A stretch of 64,000 nucleotides of DNA, from NCBI RefSeq assembly GCF_000280905.1, contig NZ_ALAP01000055.1, forward strand, positions 1 to 64,000. The letters run 5' to 3'. Both the position numbers and the translations under genes were made by a program. This DNA comes from Streptomyces sp. AA1529 (GTDB taxonomy: Bacteria; Actinomycetota; Actinomycetes; Streptomycetales; Streptomycetaceae). The notes beneath the pieces were generated by a model. The model did no database searches and was not told the origin of the DNA. It was given only the letters and a program-made list of their open reading frames with translations. Of the stretch, positions 41,515 through 51,409 are shown piece by piece. The first letter of the stretch is position 1. Each line of letters opens with the position of its first letter.

Positions 41515-42450
41515 TCAGAGGTTGGTCATGTCCACCGGGATGCGGGGAGTGACCCCGTCCCGCAGGACCGTGGCCTCGATCAGGCCGTACGGCCGGTCCG
41601 CCGCGTGGTAGACGGCGCCGTCGGCCGCCTCGTTCTTGATGTCGAACGGCGACAGGTCGACCTTGAAGTGGTGCTTGTTCGGCATCGAGAAGCGGATCTC
41701 GTCGACCTCGGGCCGGCTGTTGATGACGCGCGAACCCATCTGGTAAAGCGTCTGCTGGAGCGAGAGCGAGTAGGTCTCCGCGAAGGCCTGCAGCATGTGC
41801 CGCTTGGTCTGCGCGTAGGACTTGTCCCAGTTGGGCGTCCGCTCCTCCGCCGCGCCGGTCCAGTTGTGCCGCCACACGGCGGCCACCTCGGTGGCGAGGA
41901 TGCGGTCGTAGTCCTCCTTGAGCGTGGTGTACCGGTCCTTGATGTAGCCCCAGAACTCCGAGTTGGTGGAGTTGAGGACGGTCAGCTCCTTCAGGCCCGA
42001 CAGCACCTCGACGCGCTCGCCGTCGAAGGTGATCTGGGCCGTGCGTATCTCCTGGCCCTTGCGCACGAAGGAGTGCTTGACCTCGTCGGCGCCGATGAAC
42101 TTCGAGTTGGCGTCGGAGGTCTCGATGCGCTCCCAGTCGTACTGCTCGATGCGGATGCGCGCCGTGCTGATCGGCTCGCAGCTCTCCACGAAGTGCCGGG
42201 CCAGCAGGACGCCGTACGCCTCGGCCGACTCGATCCCGTGCTCCTTGGCCTTGGCGAAGACGGTGTTCTTGGTGGTGTCGGTCGGCAGCACATGGGCGTT
42301 GGAACCGGAGTAGTGGACGTCGTCCAGATCGCCGCTGAGGGCGACCGAGACATTGAGGTCCTTGATGTGGTGGGTGTCGCCGTCCCGCGTGATCTTGACG
42401 ACGCGGTTCTCTGCCTTGCCGTACTGGTTCTGGCCGAGAATCGTGGGCAT
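41515..42450 (-). CDS. Urate oxidase (uricase)
   Basis: Cofactor-free oxidase converting urate to 5-hydroxyisourate with H2O2 release, 311 aa. T-fold repeats with the catalytic lysine in NQYGKAENRVVK, VLPTDTTKNTVFAKAKEHG (catalytic Thr), SFVRKGQEIRTAQITF, TNSEFWGYIKDRYTTL and the urate-binding NSRPEVDEIRFSMPNKHHF region. C-terminal TNL is peroxisome-like only by coincidence. Last gene of the uraD-uraH-uricase unit, 4 bases after uraH. Catalase, encoded 7 kb away under a near-identical promoter, would remove the peroxide. Confidence 0.97.
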   Translation of the reverse strand: MPTILGQNQYGKAENRVVKITRDGDTHHIKDLNVSVALSGDLDDVHYSGSNAHVLPTDTTKNTVFAKAKEHGIESAEAYGVLLARHFVESCEPISTARIRIEQYDWERIETSDANSKFIGADEVKHSFVRKGQEIRTAQITFDGERVEVLSGLKELTVLNSTNSEFWGYIKDRYTTLKEDYDRILATEVAAVWRHNWTGAAEERTPNWDKSYAQTKRHMLQAFAETYSLSLQQTLYQMGSRVINSRPEVDEIRFSMPNKHHFKVDLSPFDIKNEAADGAVYHAADRPYGLIEATVLRDGVTPRIPVDMTNL

Positions 42451-42454
42451 GGTG

Positions 42455-42910
42455 TCAGCTCCCTCGGTACACGGAGTAGCCGAACGGGTTGAGCAGCAGC
42501 GGCACGTGGTAGTGCTCCCCCGGGTGCACCGCGAAGACGATGGTCACCTCGGGGAAGAAGCTGCCTGGCGCGCTGTCCCTTACGCGGGGGGCGTCCTGCT
42601 GTTCCGCGGCTTCGCGCTGGCTGCGCGGATTCGAACTGTGCTCTGCCACCTCCGGTCGCTCCGAGTCGGACCCGCCGCAGAAGTACGGCTCCGTCTCGAA
42701 CCACAACCGGACGTGGGTGGTGCCTTCCGGCAGTGCCGGAAAGTCCTTGCAGCGCCCGTCGGCGTCGGTCCTCGACGCCCCGTGCGCGACCCATCCGGCC
42801 TGCTCGTCGCCCTGGCGTACGGACAGCCGTACCCCGACCCCGGCGGCCGGGCGGCCGCGGCTGGTGTCCAGGATGTGGGTGGACACCGACGTGCTCGTCG
42901 CGTCGCTCAT
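42455..42910 (-). CDS. uraH: 5-hydroxyisourate hydrolase (transthyretin-like)
   Basis: Hydrolyses 5-hydroxyisourate to OHCU, 151 aa. Start VSTHILDTSRGRPAAGVGVRL and end HYHVPLLLNPFGYSVYRGS are the two family signatures, with catalytic His, Arg and the terminal YRGS. Usual length is about 110-135; here the chain carries an extra, hydrophilic, probably disordered segment of roughly 30 residues (after ETEPYFCG: SDSERPEVAEHSSNPRSQRE...) before FFPEVTIVF. The insertion is in frame. Start ATG overlaps the uraD stop (ATGA). Confidence 0.95.
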   Translation of the reverse strand: MSDATSTSVSTHILDTSRGRPAAGVGVRLSVRQGDEQAGWVAHGASRTDADGRCKDFPALPEGTTHVRLWFETEPYFCGGSDSERPEVAEHSSNPRSQREAAEQQDAPRVRDSAPGSFFPEVTIVFAVHPGEHYHVPLLLNPFGYSVYRGS

Positions 42911-43425
42911 GCCGTGGGGGCTCCTTCCTCCGCGAGACGGGAGAGCCGGAGGCGGTTGATCTTCGCCAGCTCCCGCCGCACGATCTCCCGCTCCTGTTGC
43001 GGAGTGTTGTCGATCCGGTGACGAACGGCGTCCCTCATCTCCTCGGCACTCCTGCCGGTGGCGCAGATGAGAAAGACGTGCCCGAATTTTTCCTGGTAGG
43101 CCAGGTTGAGTTCGAGCATCTCGGCCTTCAGCTCCCCGGAGGCCCCGGCCATCCCCCGCTGTTCACGGGAGGAGGTGGGATCCCCGGGCTTCGGCCGGCC
43201 GATGGGCGGGTGCCCGGCCATGGCCTCGGCCAGCCCGTCGCCCGTGAGGGCCTCGGTGGCCTCGTCACTCGCGACGCAGAGGGCTTCGACGGTGTCGTAC
43301 GGACGCCGGGCGAGCAGCGCGCTCCCCCAGCTCCGGGCGGCGCACATCTCGTGGAGCGCGGCGCGCGCCTCGGCGTCCGCTGCGGAGTTGAACCAGGTGA
43401 GACCTGGCGTGGAGCGCGAAGTCAC
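42907..43425 (-). CDS. uraD: 2-oxo-4-hydroxy-4-carboxy-5-ureidoimidazoline (OHCU) decarboxylase
   Basis: Makes (S)-allantoin, third enzyme of urate breakdown. 172 aa. Catalytic histidine in AGHPPIGRP, the SSREQRGM motif, and YQEKFGHVFLICATGRSAEEM followed by the helical end NTPQQEREIVRRELAKINRLRL match the family. GTG at 43425 follows GGAGG at 4 nt. First gene of the unit uraD-uraH-uricase. Its promoter carries motif A on the -35. Confidence 0.95.
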   Translation of the reverse strand: MTSRSTPGLTWFNSAADAEARAALHEMCAARSWGSALLARRPYDTVEALCVASDEATEALTGDGLAEAMAGHPPIGRPKPGDPTSSREQRGMAGASGELKAEMLELNLAYQEKFGHVFLICATGRSAEEMRDAVRHRIDNTPQQEREIVRRELAKINRLRLSRLAEEGAPTA

Positions 43426-43463
43426 GGGACCTCCGTGGCCGTGGTGCTGTTCGGGCTGGGAAC

Positions 43464-43504
43464 AGCTAAGTCCTCAGGCCACACCACGTCAACACTTTGT
43501 TGAA
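43464..43504 (-). promoter_or_regulatory. uraD promoter with motif A on the -35
   Basis: On the minus strand TTGACG (43492-43487), 17 nt, TTAGCT (43469-43464), giving a leader of about 32 nt. Repeat 43488-43504 (GTCAAC-ACTTT-GTTGAA) overlaps the -35. The minus-strand 18-mer TTCAACAAAGTGTTGACG is identical to that of the catalase promoter. Confidence 0.7.
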
Positions 43505-43530
43505 TGCTTTTCGGCATCCCGGAAAACAGA

Positions 43531-43545
43531 ACCCGGCATACGGAA
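43531..43545 (-). promoter_or_regulatory. Motif B copy upstream of uraD
   Basis: Minus-strand TTCCGTATGCCGGGT, 39 bases upstream of the -35 hexamer. Matches the pattern seen at allR, hyi and catalase. An additional TTTTC-N9-GAAAA repeat lies between it and the promoter (43508-43526). Confidence 0.4.
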
Positions 43546-43621
43546 GCCTCACCGGCGGCGCCGCGGGAGCCCCGGACGCCCGCAGGAGAGCCTCAGCAGC
43601 CACCTCCCGAGCACCCGCGTC

Positions 43622-44008
43622 TCAGTTCGTGGAACGCCCGTTCTCCCGGTTGAGGTAGTTGTAGACGGTGAAGCGCGAGACGCCCAGCGCACCGGCGACG
43701 GTCTCGACACCGTGCCGGACCGAGAACGCCCCCCGGGTCTCCAGGATCCGCACCACCGACTGCTTGGTCCTCCGGTCCAGCTCCGCGAGCGGCACCCCGT
43801 GCCGCCGCTCCAGCTCCGCCAGGATGTGGTCGAGGGAGTCCGACAGGTGCGGCAGCCGTACGGCCACCACATCCTCGCCCTCCCAGGCGAGCACCACATC
43901 GTCGCCCTGGGCCTCCTGCGGGGCGACCATGGCCCCGCCCATGGCGTCCACCAGCGGCTTGACCGCGACGACGAACGGATGCCCCGAGGCGCGCGCGTCC
44001 TCCCCCAT
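43622..44008 (-). CDS. Helix-turn-helix regulator with YheO/DauR-like C-terminal domain
   Basis: 128 aa. The C-terminal 50 residues (TKQSVVRILETRGAFSVRHGVETVAGALGVSRFTVYNYLNRE in outline) closely resemble the DNA-binding end of YheO/DauR-type regulators; the N-terminal part replaces the PAS-like domain by a short region with MVAPQEAQGDDVVLAWEGEDVVAVRLPH. A regulator of the adjacent uraD unit is plausible. Its ATG at 44008 shares one base with the stop of the upstream small gene (TGATG), so translation is coupled. Confidence 0.82.
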   Translation of the reverse strand: MGEDARASGHPFVVAVKPLVDAMGGAMVAPQEAQGDDVVLAWEGEDVVAVRLPHLSDSLDHILAELERRHGVPLAELDRRTKQSVVRILETRGAFSVRHGVETVAGALGVSRFTVYNYLNRENGRSTN

Positions 44009-44262
44009 CAGTCCTCGCCCTCCCCGAGCACGTTCACCTGCAGGGAGACCCGGGTCGCGCCGGCCTCCAGCGAGCGGCGCAGCAGTGCGGTGACCGCGCC
44101 CAGCACCGCGTCGGCCGAGCCCTCGGCGGTGTTGCCGAACGGACCGACGTCCACGGCATCCAGTGCCGCCGACTGGACGACCTCCCGCGCCACGACCGCG
44201 TGCTCCGGCGCCTCGTCGAGGTCGAAGGGCTCGGTGGTGAACTCCACTCGCAATCGCTCCAT
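44008..44262 (-). CDS. UPF0045/MTH1187-like small protein
   Basis: 84 aa. One ferredoxin-like domain: RVEFTTEPF, a helix with HAVVAREVVQSAALDA, VGPFGNTAEGSADAVLGAVTALLRRSL and the terminal strand ATRVSLQVNV. This is the layout of the thiamine-binding UPF0045 (MTH1187/YkoF-like) fold. Ligand unknown here. It is coupled to the following HTH gene and lies upstream of the urate operon. The pairing raises the possibility that it senses a small heterocycle for the regulator; purely inference. Confidence 0.72.
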   Translation of the reverse strand: MERLRVEFTTEPFDLDEAPEHAVVAREVVQSAALDAVDVGPFGNTAEGSADAVLGAVTALLRRSLEAGATRVSLQVNVLGEGED

Positions 44263-44300
44263 GGCCCCACCGTATCGGGAAGACCCCGGCCCGCCGCAGG

Positions 44301-45209
44301 TCAGCGCAGCTCGGCGAGCATGTCCTCGATGAAGGCCGCCGTCTCGGCGGGCTGCCGGGCCTCCGCGCACAGCCGGTCCATGATCAGCGTGTACTGGTCG
44401 ATCTCCGAGGGCTTGTCCAGATAGACGGCGTTGGTCAGATGCTCCAGATAGACCTTGTCGGGCAGATCGTGGTCCACGAAGCGCAGCAGGGTCACCGGGG
44501 TGCCGGCCGCGGCTGCCGTCACCTCGAACGGTGCGACCTGCAGCGTGATGTGCGGCAGTTCGATCATCTTCAGCAGGTGCTCGAGCTGCTCGCGCATCAC
44601 CTCGGTGCCGCCGAAGGGGCGGCGCAGCACCGCCTCGTCCACGACCGCCCACAGCCGCGGCGGCTCGGGCCGGTGCAGCAGCCGCCCCTGCCGGGCCATG
44701 CGCAGCGCGACGATCCGGGCCACCTTGCGCGGCTCGGTGTTCGGATAGCCGAGCTTGCTGACGGCGTACGCGTAGTCCTCGGTCTGCAGCAGTCCGGGCA
44801 GGAACTGCACCTCGTAGGTGCGGATCACGGACGCCGCGTCCTCCAGCCCGAGGTGCAGCTCGAACCAGTCCTCCAGCACGTCCGAGTACTGGCACCACCA
44901 ACCGGGCGAGTTGGCCTGCCGGGCGAGGTCGAAGAACTCCTCGCGCTCGTCCGGGTCGTGGATGCCGTAGAGGGTCAGCAGGTCGCGCAGATCGCGTTCC
45001 TTGGCCCCGACCTGGCCGCGCTCCAGCCTGGTGATCTTCGCGTGCGAGCCGCGGATGGCCCGTCCGGCGGCTTCCCGGCTGATGTCCCGGTCCTGCCGGA
45101 GCCTGCGCAGCTTGACGCCCAGGATGATGCGCAGCGCGGTGGGACCGTTCGACTGCTCCTGCGCAGCCCCTCTCGACGCGTCACCGGACGGCTGCATCAT
45201 GGCGGTCAT
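44301..45209 (-). CDS. XRE-family regulator with DUF5753 domain
   Basis: 302 aa, a type present in dozens of copies in Streptomyces. N-terminal HTH: ILGVKLRRLRQDRDISREAAGRAIRGSHAKITRLERGQVG in outline (residues about 30-85). C-terminal DUF5753: VIRTYEVQFLPGLLQTEDYA, ARIVALRMARQGRLLHR, LWAVVDEAVLRRPFGG, and SEIDQYTLIMDRLCAEA. Such proteins often pair with a small DUF397 protein, but none is adjacent. ATG at 45209 with GGGAG 5 nt upstream. Divergent from hydroxypyruvate isomerase; regulation of that operon is possible but unproven. Confidence 0.9.
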   Translation of the reverse strand: MTAMMQPSGDASRGAAQEQSNGPTALRIILGVKLRRLRQDRDISREAAGRAIRGSHAKITRLERGQVGAKERDLRDLLTLYGIHDPDEREEFFDLARQANSPGWWCQYSDVLEDWFELHLGLEDAASVIRTYEVQFLPGLLQTEDYAYAVSKLGYPNTEPRKVARIVALRMARQGRLLHRPEPPRLWAVVDEAVLRRPFGGTEVMREQLEHLLKMIELPHITLQVAPFEVTAAAAGTPVTLLRFVDHDLPDKVYLEHLTNAVYLDKPSEIDQYTLIMDRLCAEARQPAETAAFIEDMLAELR

Positions 45210-45707
45210 TCCGACTCCCAAGGGTGTTTGGGCGGTCACAACAGTGTGGCACCGGTGTACCGGTCAGGTACAGGTACCTGGAGAATACGCCGCCGGCGCA
45301 CGGGGGTTGCGTCCGGAACCCTCCGCGTTGCGCCGTCGCCGCCCCGGCAACAGGTCTCCCCGGCACGGTAGTTGAAGAGTCCGGAGGCCAGGCGTCCGAC
45401 CGCCGGCTCCGCCCGGCCCCGGAGGCCGCCCGACTCGGCCCCGGCCCGCGGCGGCGGCACCTCCCCACTCTCTCCCCGCCTCCCGTACCCGCGCGGCCCG
45501 GACGACCGGGGCCCGCATCCGGCGGCCGAGCACGGCCCCGGCCCCGGCGCGGCACCCGGCCCCTGACCACGGTCCGCCCGGCGGGGTGGCGGCGGATCCG
45601 CTCTTGACAGGACCGGCACCGACCCCGCAATCTTCCAATGAGCAGAAAACAAGTTTCACGATACGAAATCTTTTCTACGGTCCCCGATGGAAGGGAGGGC
45701 GGTCGCA
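45210..45707. other. Divergent region upstream of hydroxypyruvate isomerase
   Basis: 498 bases. The first 390 are GC-rich with no gene. From about 45600 the sequence becomes AT-rich with a promoter and the motif B copy. No hairpin of note and no RNA gene recognised. Confidence 0.5.
45604..45668 (+). promoter_or_regulatory. Probable hyi-glxR-gcl promoter with motif B downstream
   Basis: Perfect TTGACA (45604-45609), 18-nt spacer, CAATCT (45628-45633). Motif B lies at 45654-45668 as TTTC-N7-GAAA (reverse strand TTTCGTATCGTGAAA), about +13 from the expected start, a repressor-type position. Confidence 0.5.
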
Positions 45708-46523
45708 GTGGTCTCCTCGGACCGGTTCACCGTCAACGCCTCGATCCTCTTCACCGAGCTGCCCCTGCTGGAGCGCCCGGCGGCGGCCGCCGCCGCCGGC
45801 TTCGACAAGATCGAACTGTGGTGGCCCTGGGTCGACGCGCCCGTGCCCGAGCCCGCCGAGCTCGACGCGCTGCGCGGCGCGCTGGAGGACGCCCAGGTCC
45901 AGCTCACCGGGCTGAACTTCTACGCGGGACAGCTCCCCGGACCCGACCGCGGCGCCCTGTCGGTGCCCGGCGAGGAGTCGGAGAAGTTCCGCGCCAACAT
46001 CGACGTGACCGCCGACTTCGCCCGGTCCGTGGGGTGCAAGGCGCTCAACGCCCTCTACGGCAACCGCGTCGAGGGAGCCTCCGAGGCCGAGCAGGACGCG
46101 CTCGCGCTGGAGAACCTCGGGCTGGCCGCGCGGGCCGCGGACCGGGTGGGGGCGGTGCTGCTCGTCGAGGCGTTGAACGCCCCCGAGTCGCCCGAGTGCC
46201 CGCTGGTGAGCGCACCCCGCGCGCTCGAAGTCGTCGACGCGGTCAACACCGCCACCGGCCTGGACAACGCGCGGTTCCTGATGGACCTGTACCACCTGTC
46301 CATGAACGGCGAGGACCTGCCGGCCGTCATCGAGAACTCGCTCGACCGGACCGCGCACGTCCAGATCGCCGACAACCCGGGGCGCGGGGCGCCGGGGACC
46401 GGGTCCCTGGACTTCGGCGACCTCTTCGAGCGGCTGGACAAGGCCGGCTACGACGGCCTGATCGGGCTCGAGTACAAGCCCGGCGACAACGGAAGCGCCG
46501 CTTCCTTCGGCTGGCTGAAGTAG
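45708..46523 (+). CDS. hyi: Hydroxypyruvate isomerase (TIM barrel)
   Basis: Interconverts hydroxypyruvate and tartronate semialdehyde, 271 aa. Xylose-isomerase-like TIM barrel: VNASILFTELPLLERPAAAAAAGFDKIELWWPW in outline, GLNFYAGQLPGPDRG, CKALNALYGNRVEG, LLVEALNAPESP, MDLYHLSMNGEDLP, HVQIADNPGRGAPGTGSLDF and GLEYKPGDNG. These give the metal ligands Glu, Asp, His, Glu. GTG at 45708 is preferred because GGGAGGG lies 8 nt upstream; the ATG at 45687 has no ribosome site. First gene of a hyi-glxR-gcl unit. Confidence 0.92.
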   Translation: MVSSDRFTVNASILFTELPLLERPAAAAAAGFDKIELWWPWVDAPVPEPAELDALRGALEDAQVQLTGLNFYAGQLPGPDRGALSVPGEESEKFRANIDVTADFARSVGCKALNALYGNRVEGASEAEQDALALENLGLAARAADRVGAVLLVEALNAPESPECPLVSAPRALEVVDAVNTATGLDNARFLMDLYHLSMNGEDLPAVIENSLDRTAHVQIADNPGRGAPGTGSLDFGDLFERLDKAGYDGLIGLEYKPGDNGSAASFGWLK

Positions 46524-46614
46524 CCGGGCGTCCCCGCCCGGGCAGGGCGGGGCCCGGCACCACGCGGGGTCTCAGGGGCGGCCCCGGCATTCGGAACTGC
46601 GAAAGGCACAAGAG

Positions 46615-47526
46615 ATGGCTCACACCGCCGGCAACACCAAGATCGCCTTCATCGGGCTCGGCATCATGGGCGCGCCCATGGCACGCAACCTGCTGACGGC
46701 GGGGTACGACGTCACGGCGTACACGCTGGAGACGGAGAAGGTCGAGGCCTTCGTCAAGGACGGCGGCAAGGGCGCGGCCTCCATCGCGGAAGCGGTCGGC
46801 GGCGCCGACGTCGTCATCACGATGGTCCCCGCTTCCCCGCAGGTCGAGCAGGTCGTCCTGCACGAGGGCGGCGTGCTGGAGAACCTCCGCGAGGGCGGCA
46901 CCCTCATCGACATGTCGTCGATCACTCCGCAGACCTCCGTCGAGGTGGCCGAGGCCGCGCGGGCCAAGGGCGTCAGGACGCTCGACGCCCCGGTGTCCGG
47001 CGGCGAGGCGGGCGCCGTCGAGGGCGTGCTGTCCATCATGGTCGGCGGCGACCGGGAGACCTTCGACGCGGCCAAGCCGGTGCTGGAGGCGCTCGGCAGG
47101 ACGATCGTGCTGTGCGGCCCGGCCGGGTCCGGCCAGACCGTGAAGGCGGCCAACCAGCTCATCGTGGCGGTCAACATCCAGGCCGTCGCCGAGGCGGTGG
47201 TCTTCCTGCGCAAGTCCGGCGTCGACCTGGAGGCCGGTCTGGAGGTGCTCAACGGCGGGCTGGCCGGCTCCACGGTGCTGACCCGCAAGAAGGACAGCAT
47301 CCTGGCCGGCGACTACAAGCCCGGCTTCAAGATCGACCTGCACCACAAGGACATGGGCATCGTGACCGACGCGGCCCGCGCGGTCGGTGCGGCCGTGCCC
47401 GCCGGTGCACTGGTCGCCCAGCTCGTCGCGGCGCTGCGGGCGCAGGGCGACGGCGGGCTCGACCACTCGGCGCTGGTCCGCGGCGTCAAGCGGCTCTCGG
47501 GCGAGAACCCCGACGGCGCCAACTGA
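46615..47526 (+). CDS. glxR: 2-hydroxy-3-oxopropionate (tartronate semialdehyde) reductase
   Basis: NAD(P)H-dependent reductase yielding D-glycerate, 303 aa. Beta-hydroxyacid dehydrogenase family: N-terminal IAFIGLGIMGAPMARNLL, substrate loop DAPVSGGEAGAVEGVLSIMVGG, catalytic lysine in GQTVKAANQLIVA, and the C-terminal helix HHKDMGIVTDAARAVG. Directly between hyi and gcl, so it takes the tartronate semialdehyde made by Gcl. ATG start with GAAAGG upstream. Glycerate kinase, the next enzyme, is not in the window. Confidence 0.95.
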   Translation: MAHTAGNTKIAFIGLGIMGAPMARNLLTAGYDVTAYTLETEKVEAFVKDGGKGAASIAEAVGGADVVITMVPASPQVEQVVLHEGGVLENLREGGTLIDMSSITPQTSVEVAEAARAKGVRTLDAPVSGGEAGAVEGVLSIMVGGDRETFDAAKPVLEALGRTIVLCGPAGSGQTVKAANQLIVAVNIQAVAEAVVFLRKSGVDLEAGLEVLNGGLAGSTVLTRKKDSILAGDYKPGFKIDLHHKDMGIVTDAARAVGAAVPAGALVAQLVAALRAQGDGGLDHSALVRGVKRLSGENPDGAN

Positions 47527-47628
47527 GGACCGCACTCCCCCAGAGACTCCGGGCGGCGGCGTCGACACTGTCCTGTCGCGCCCAGGCGCCGCCGCCCGGA
47601 CACCACCTGACCGAACCAGGAGAGTCCG

Positions 47629-49407
<1,779 letters not shown>

Positions 49408-49483
49408 GGACGGCACCGCCCGCCCCTCGGCCGCCCCTCTTCCGGCCCCCGGGAACGGTCTCCCGGGGGCCGGGGAACCGAGT

Positions 49484-49537
49484 TTCAACAAAGTGTTGAC
49501 GCCCTGATGAGGCGTCCTTACGCTCCAACATGCGGAA
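49484..49537 (+). promoter_or_regulatory. Catalase promoter with motifs A and B
   Basis: TTGACG (49496-49501), 17 nt, TACGCT (49519-49524). Motif A 49484-49500 (TTCAAC-AAAGT-GTTGAC) overlaps the -35; motif B 49523-49537 (reverse TTCCGCATGTTGGAG) overlaps the -10 and +1. A further CGGAAA-CCGT-TTTCCG palindrome is at 49533-49548. Confidence 0.7.
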
Positions 49538-49573
49538 ACCGTTTTCCGTGAATCAGCCCCAGGAAGGTCGTCC

Positions 49574-51040
49574 ATGTCGAAGTCGTCGAAGCCCACGCTG
49601 ACCACCGAGGCGGGCGCGCCCGTCGCCGACAACCAGAACTCCACCTCCGCCGGCATCGGTGGGCCGCTCCTCCTCCAGGACCAGCACCTGCTGGAGAAGC
49701 TGGCGCGGTTCAACCGCGAGCGCATCCCCGAGCGCGTGGTGCACGCCCGCGGCTCCGGCGCCTACGGCTACTTCGAGGTGACCGACGACGTCACCGCGCA
49801 CACCAGCGCCCACTTCCTCGGCGAGGTCGGCCGCCGCACGGAGACATTCATCCGCTTCTCCACCGTCGCCGACAACCTCGGCGGCCCGGACGCGGCCCGG
49901 GACCCGCGCGGCTTCGCCCTCAAGTTCTACACCGAGGAGGGCAACTACGACCTCGTCGGCAACAACACCCCGGTCTTCTTCATCAAGGACCCGCTGAAGT
50001 TCCCCGACTTCATCCACTCGCAGAAGCGGGACCCCTTCACCGGCAAGCAGGAGCCGGACAACGTCTGGGACTTCTGGGCCCACGCCCCCGAGGCCACCCA
50101 CCAGGTCACCTGGCTGATGGGGGACCGCGGCATCCCGGCCTCCTACCGGCACATGAACGGCTACGGCTCGCACACCTACCAGTGGACCAACGCCGAGGGC
50201 GAGGTCTTCTTCGTCAAGTACCACTTCAAGACCAACCAGGGCATCCGCTGCCTGTCCGGCGATCAGGGCGCCGAGCTGTCCGGCACCGACCCCAACAGCC
50301 ACCAGACGGACCTGCTGCAGTCCATCGAGCGCGGCGTCTTCCCGTCCTGGACGCTGTACGTGCAGATCATGCCCGCCGACGAGGCCGCCGACTACCGGTT
50401 CAACCCCTTCGACCTCACCAAGGTGTGGCCGCACGGCGACTACCCGCTGCAGCGCGTGGGCCGGCTGGTGCTGGACCGCAACCCGGACAACGTCTTCGCC
50501 GAGGTCGAGCAGTCCGCCTTCTCGCCCAACAACTTCGTGCCCGGCATCGGCCCCTCGCCGGACAAGATGCTCCAGGGCCGGCTGTTCGCGTACGCCGACG
50601 CGCACCGCTACCGGCTCGGCGTCAACCACACCCAGCTGCCGGTCAACGCGCCCAAGGCCACCGAGGCGAACAACTACGGCAGGGACGGCCTGATGGCCGC
50701 CAACGCCTACGGGCGGCACACCAAGAACTACGAGCCCAACTCCTACGGCGGCCCGGTCGAGAGCGGTTCCCCGCTGTCCGCGCCGCGCCCGGTCACCGGG
50801 TACTGGGGCACCCACGAGGCGCCGCAGCACTCCAAGGACGACGACTTCTTCCAGGCCGGGGAGCTGTACCGGCTGATGTCGGAGGAGGAGAAGGGGCGGC
50901 TGGTCGCCAACATCGCCGGCGGCCTCGCGCAGGTCTCCCGCGAGGACGTCATCGAGAAGAACCTGGCCCACTTCAGCGCCGCGGACCCGGAGTACGGGCG
51001 CCGCGTGGAAGCCGCCGTACGGGAGCTGCAGGAGGGCTGA
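49574..51040 (+). CDS. katA: Heme catalase (monofunctional, small-subunit type)
   Basis: Dismutates H2O2, 488 aa. Distal histidine in VVHARGSGAYGYFEVT, Asn in NYDLVGNNTPVFFIKDP, RFSTVADNLGGPDAARDPRGFALKFYTEEG in outline, and the proximal heme ligand in RLFAYADAHRYRLG (R-x-F-x-Y). NNFVPGIGPSPDKMLQ and NDxxD are typical of clade 3. Proximity to the glyoxylate operon and a promoter nearly identical to that of uraD suggest it serves to destroy peroxide from uricase. Confidence 0.97.
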   Translation: MSKSSKPTLTTEAGAPVADNQNSTSAGIGGPLLLQDQHLLEKLARFNRERIPERVVHARGSGAYGYFEVTDDVTAHTSAHFLGEVGRRTETFIRFSTVADNLGGPDAARDPRGFALKFYTEEGNYDLVGNNTPVFFIKDPLKFPDFIHSQKRDPFTGKQEPDNVWDFWAHAPEATHQVTWLMGDRGIPASYRHMNGYGSHTYQWTNAEGEVFFVKYHFKTNQGIRCLSGDQGAELSGTDPNSHQTDLLQSIERGVFPSWTLYVQIMPADEAADYRFNPFDLTKVWPHGDYPLQRVGRLVLDRNPDNVFAEVEQSAFSPNNFVPGIGPSPDKMLQGRLFAYADAHRYRLGVNHTQLPVNAPKATEANNYGRDGLMAANAYGRHTKNYEPNSYGGPVESGSPLSAPRPVTGYWGTHEAPQHSKDDDFFQAGELYRLMSEEEKGRLVANIAGGLAQVSREDVIEKNLAHFSAADPEYGRRVEAAVRELQEG

Positions 51041-51077
51041 GCACCGTCCGCCGCAGGGCGCGTCCCGACAGCGGACA

Positions 51078-51105
51078 CGCCCGCGCGGGGCGCCCCACGC
51101 GGGCG
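51078..51105 (+). terminator. Terminator hairpin after catalase
   Basis: CGCCCGCG / CGCGGGCG with an inner GGGG/CCCC extension, 38 bases past the catalase stop. Confidence 0.65.
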
Positions 51106-51166
51106 CGCCGCATCTCTCGCGCGGTGAACGGCGTACCGGGGTGATTGGGAGGTCGGCCCGGCACGC

Positions 51167-51219
51167 GCCCCCGTGCGGAACGGTCCTTGTGATGAGGGGT
51201 GGCCGTTCCGCGCGGGGGC
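51167..51219. terminator. Long hairpin between convergent genes
   Basis: 17-bp stem GCCCCCGTGCGGAACGG / CCGTTCCGCGCGGGGGC with one wobble and a 19-nt loop. It could end transcripts from either side and is much longer than the catalase hairpin next to it. Confidence 0.65.
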
Positions 51220-51409
51220 ACATCGGTGTGCGGCGTTCTCCGGCATCGGCCCCGGCGTCCGTTTGCCCACCTCGGCGGCCGGTCCGCCGGTGGCCGTCCG
51301 GAGCCCGCGGGAGCGCGGGCATGTCACCCGGAAGGGGCATGAGGGGACTCCGGCCGTCGGCGAGCGGGCGGAAGTGGTCCGGGGCCGGCCGGCTCCGGCC
51401 GGACCGGGC

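Larger units (their letters stand above)
51041..51409. other. Gene-free stretch between convergent catalase and DUF2255 genes
   Basis: 369 bases holding two hairpins (51078-51105 and 51167-51219). The remainder is GC-rich and shows no credible reading frame on either strand. Confidence 0.55.

Noticed and set aside
49533..49548. CGGAAA-CCGT-TTTCCG palindrome as an independent operator
   Set aside because: It overlaps motif B and the transcription start of catalase and is not repeated at the other promoters, so it was kept only as a note there.
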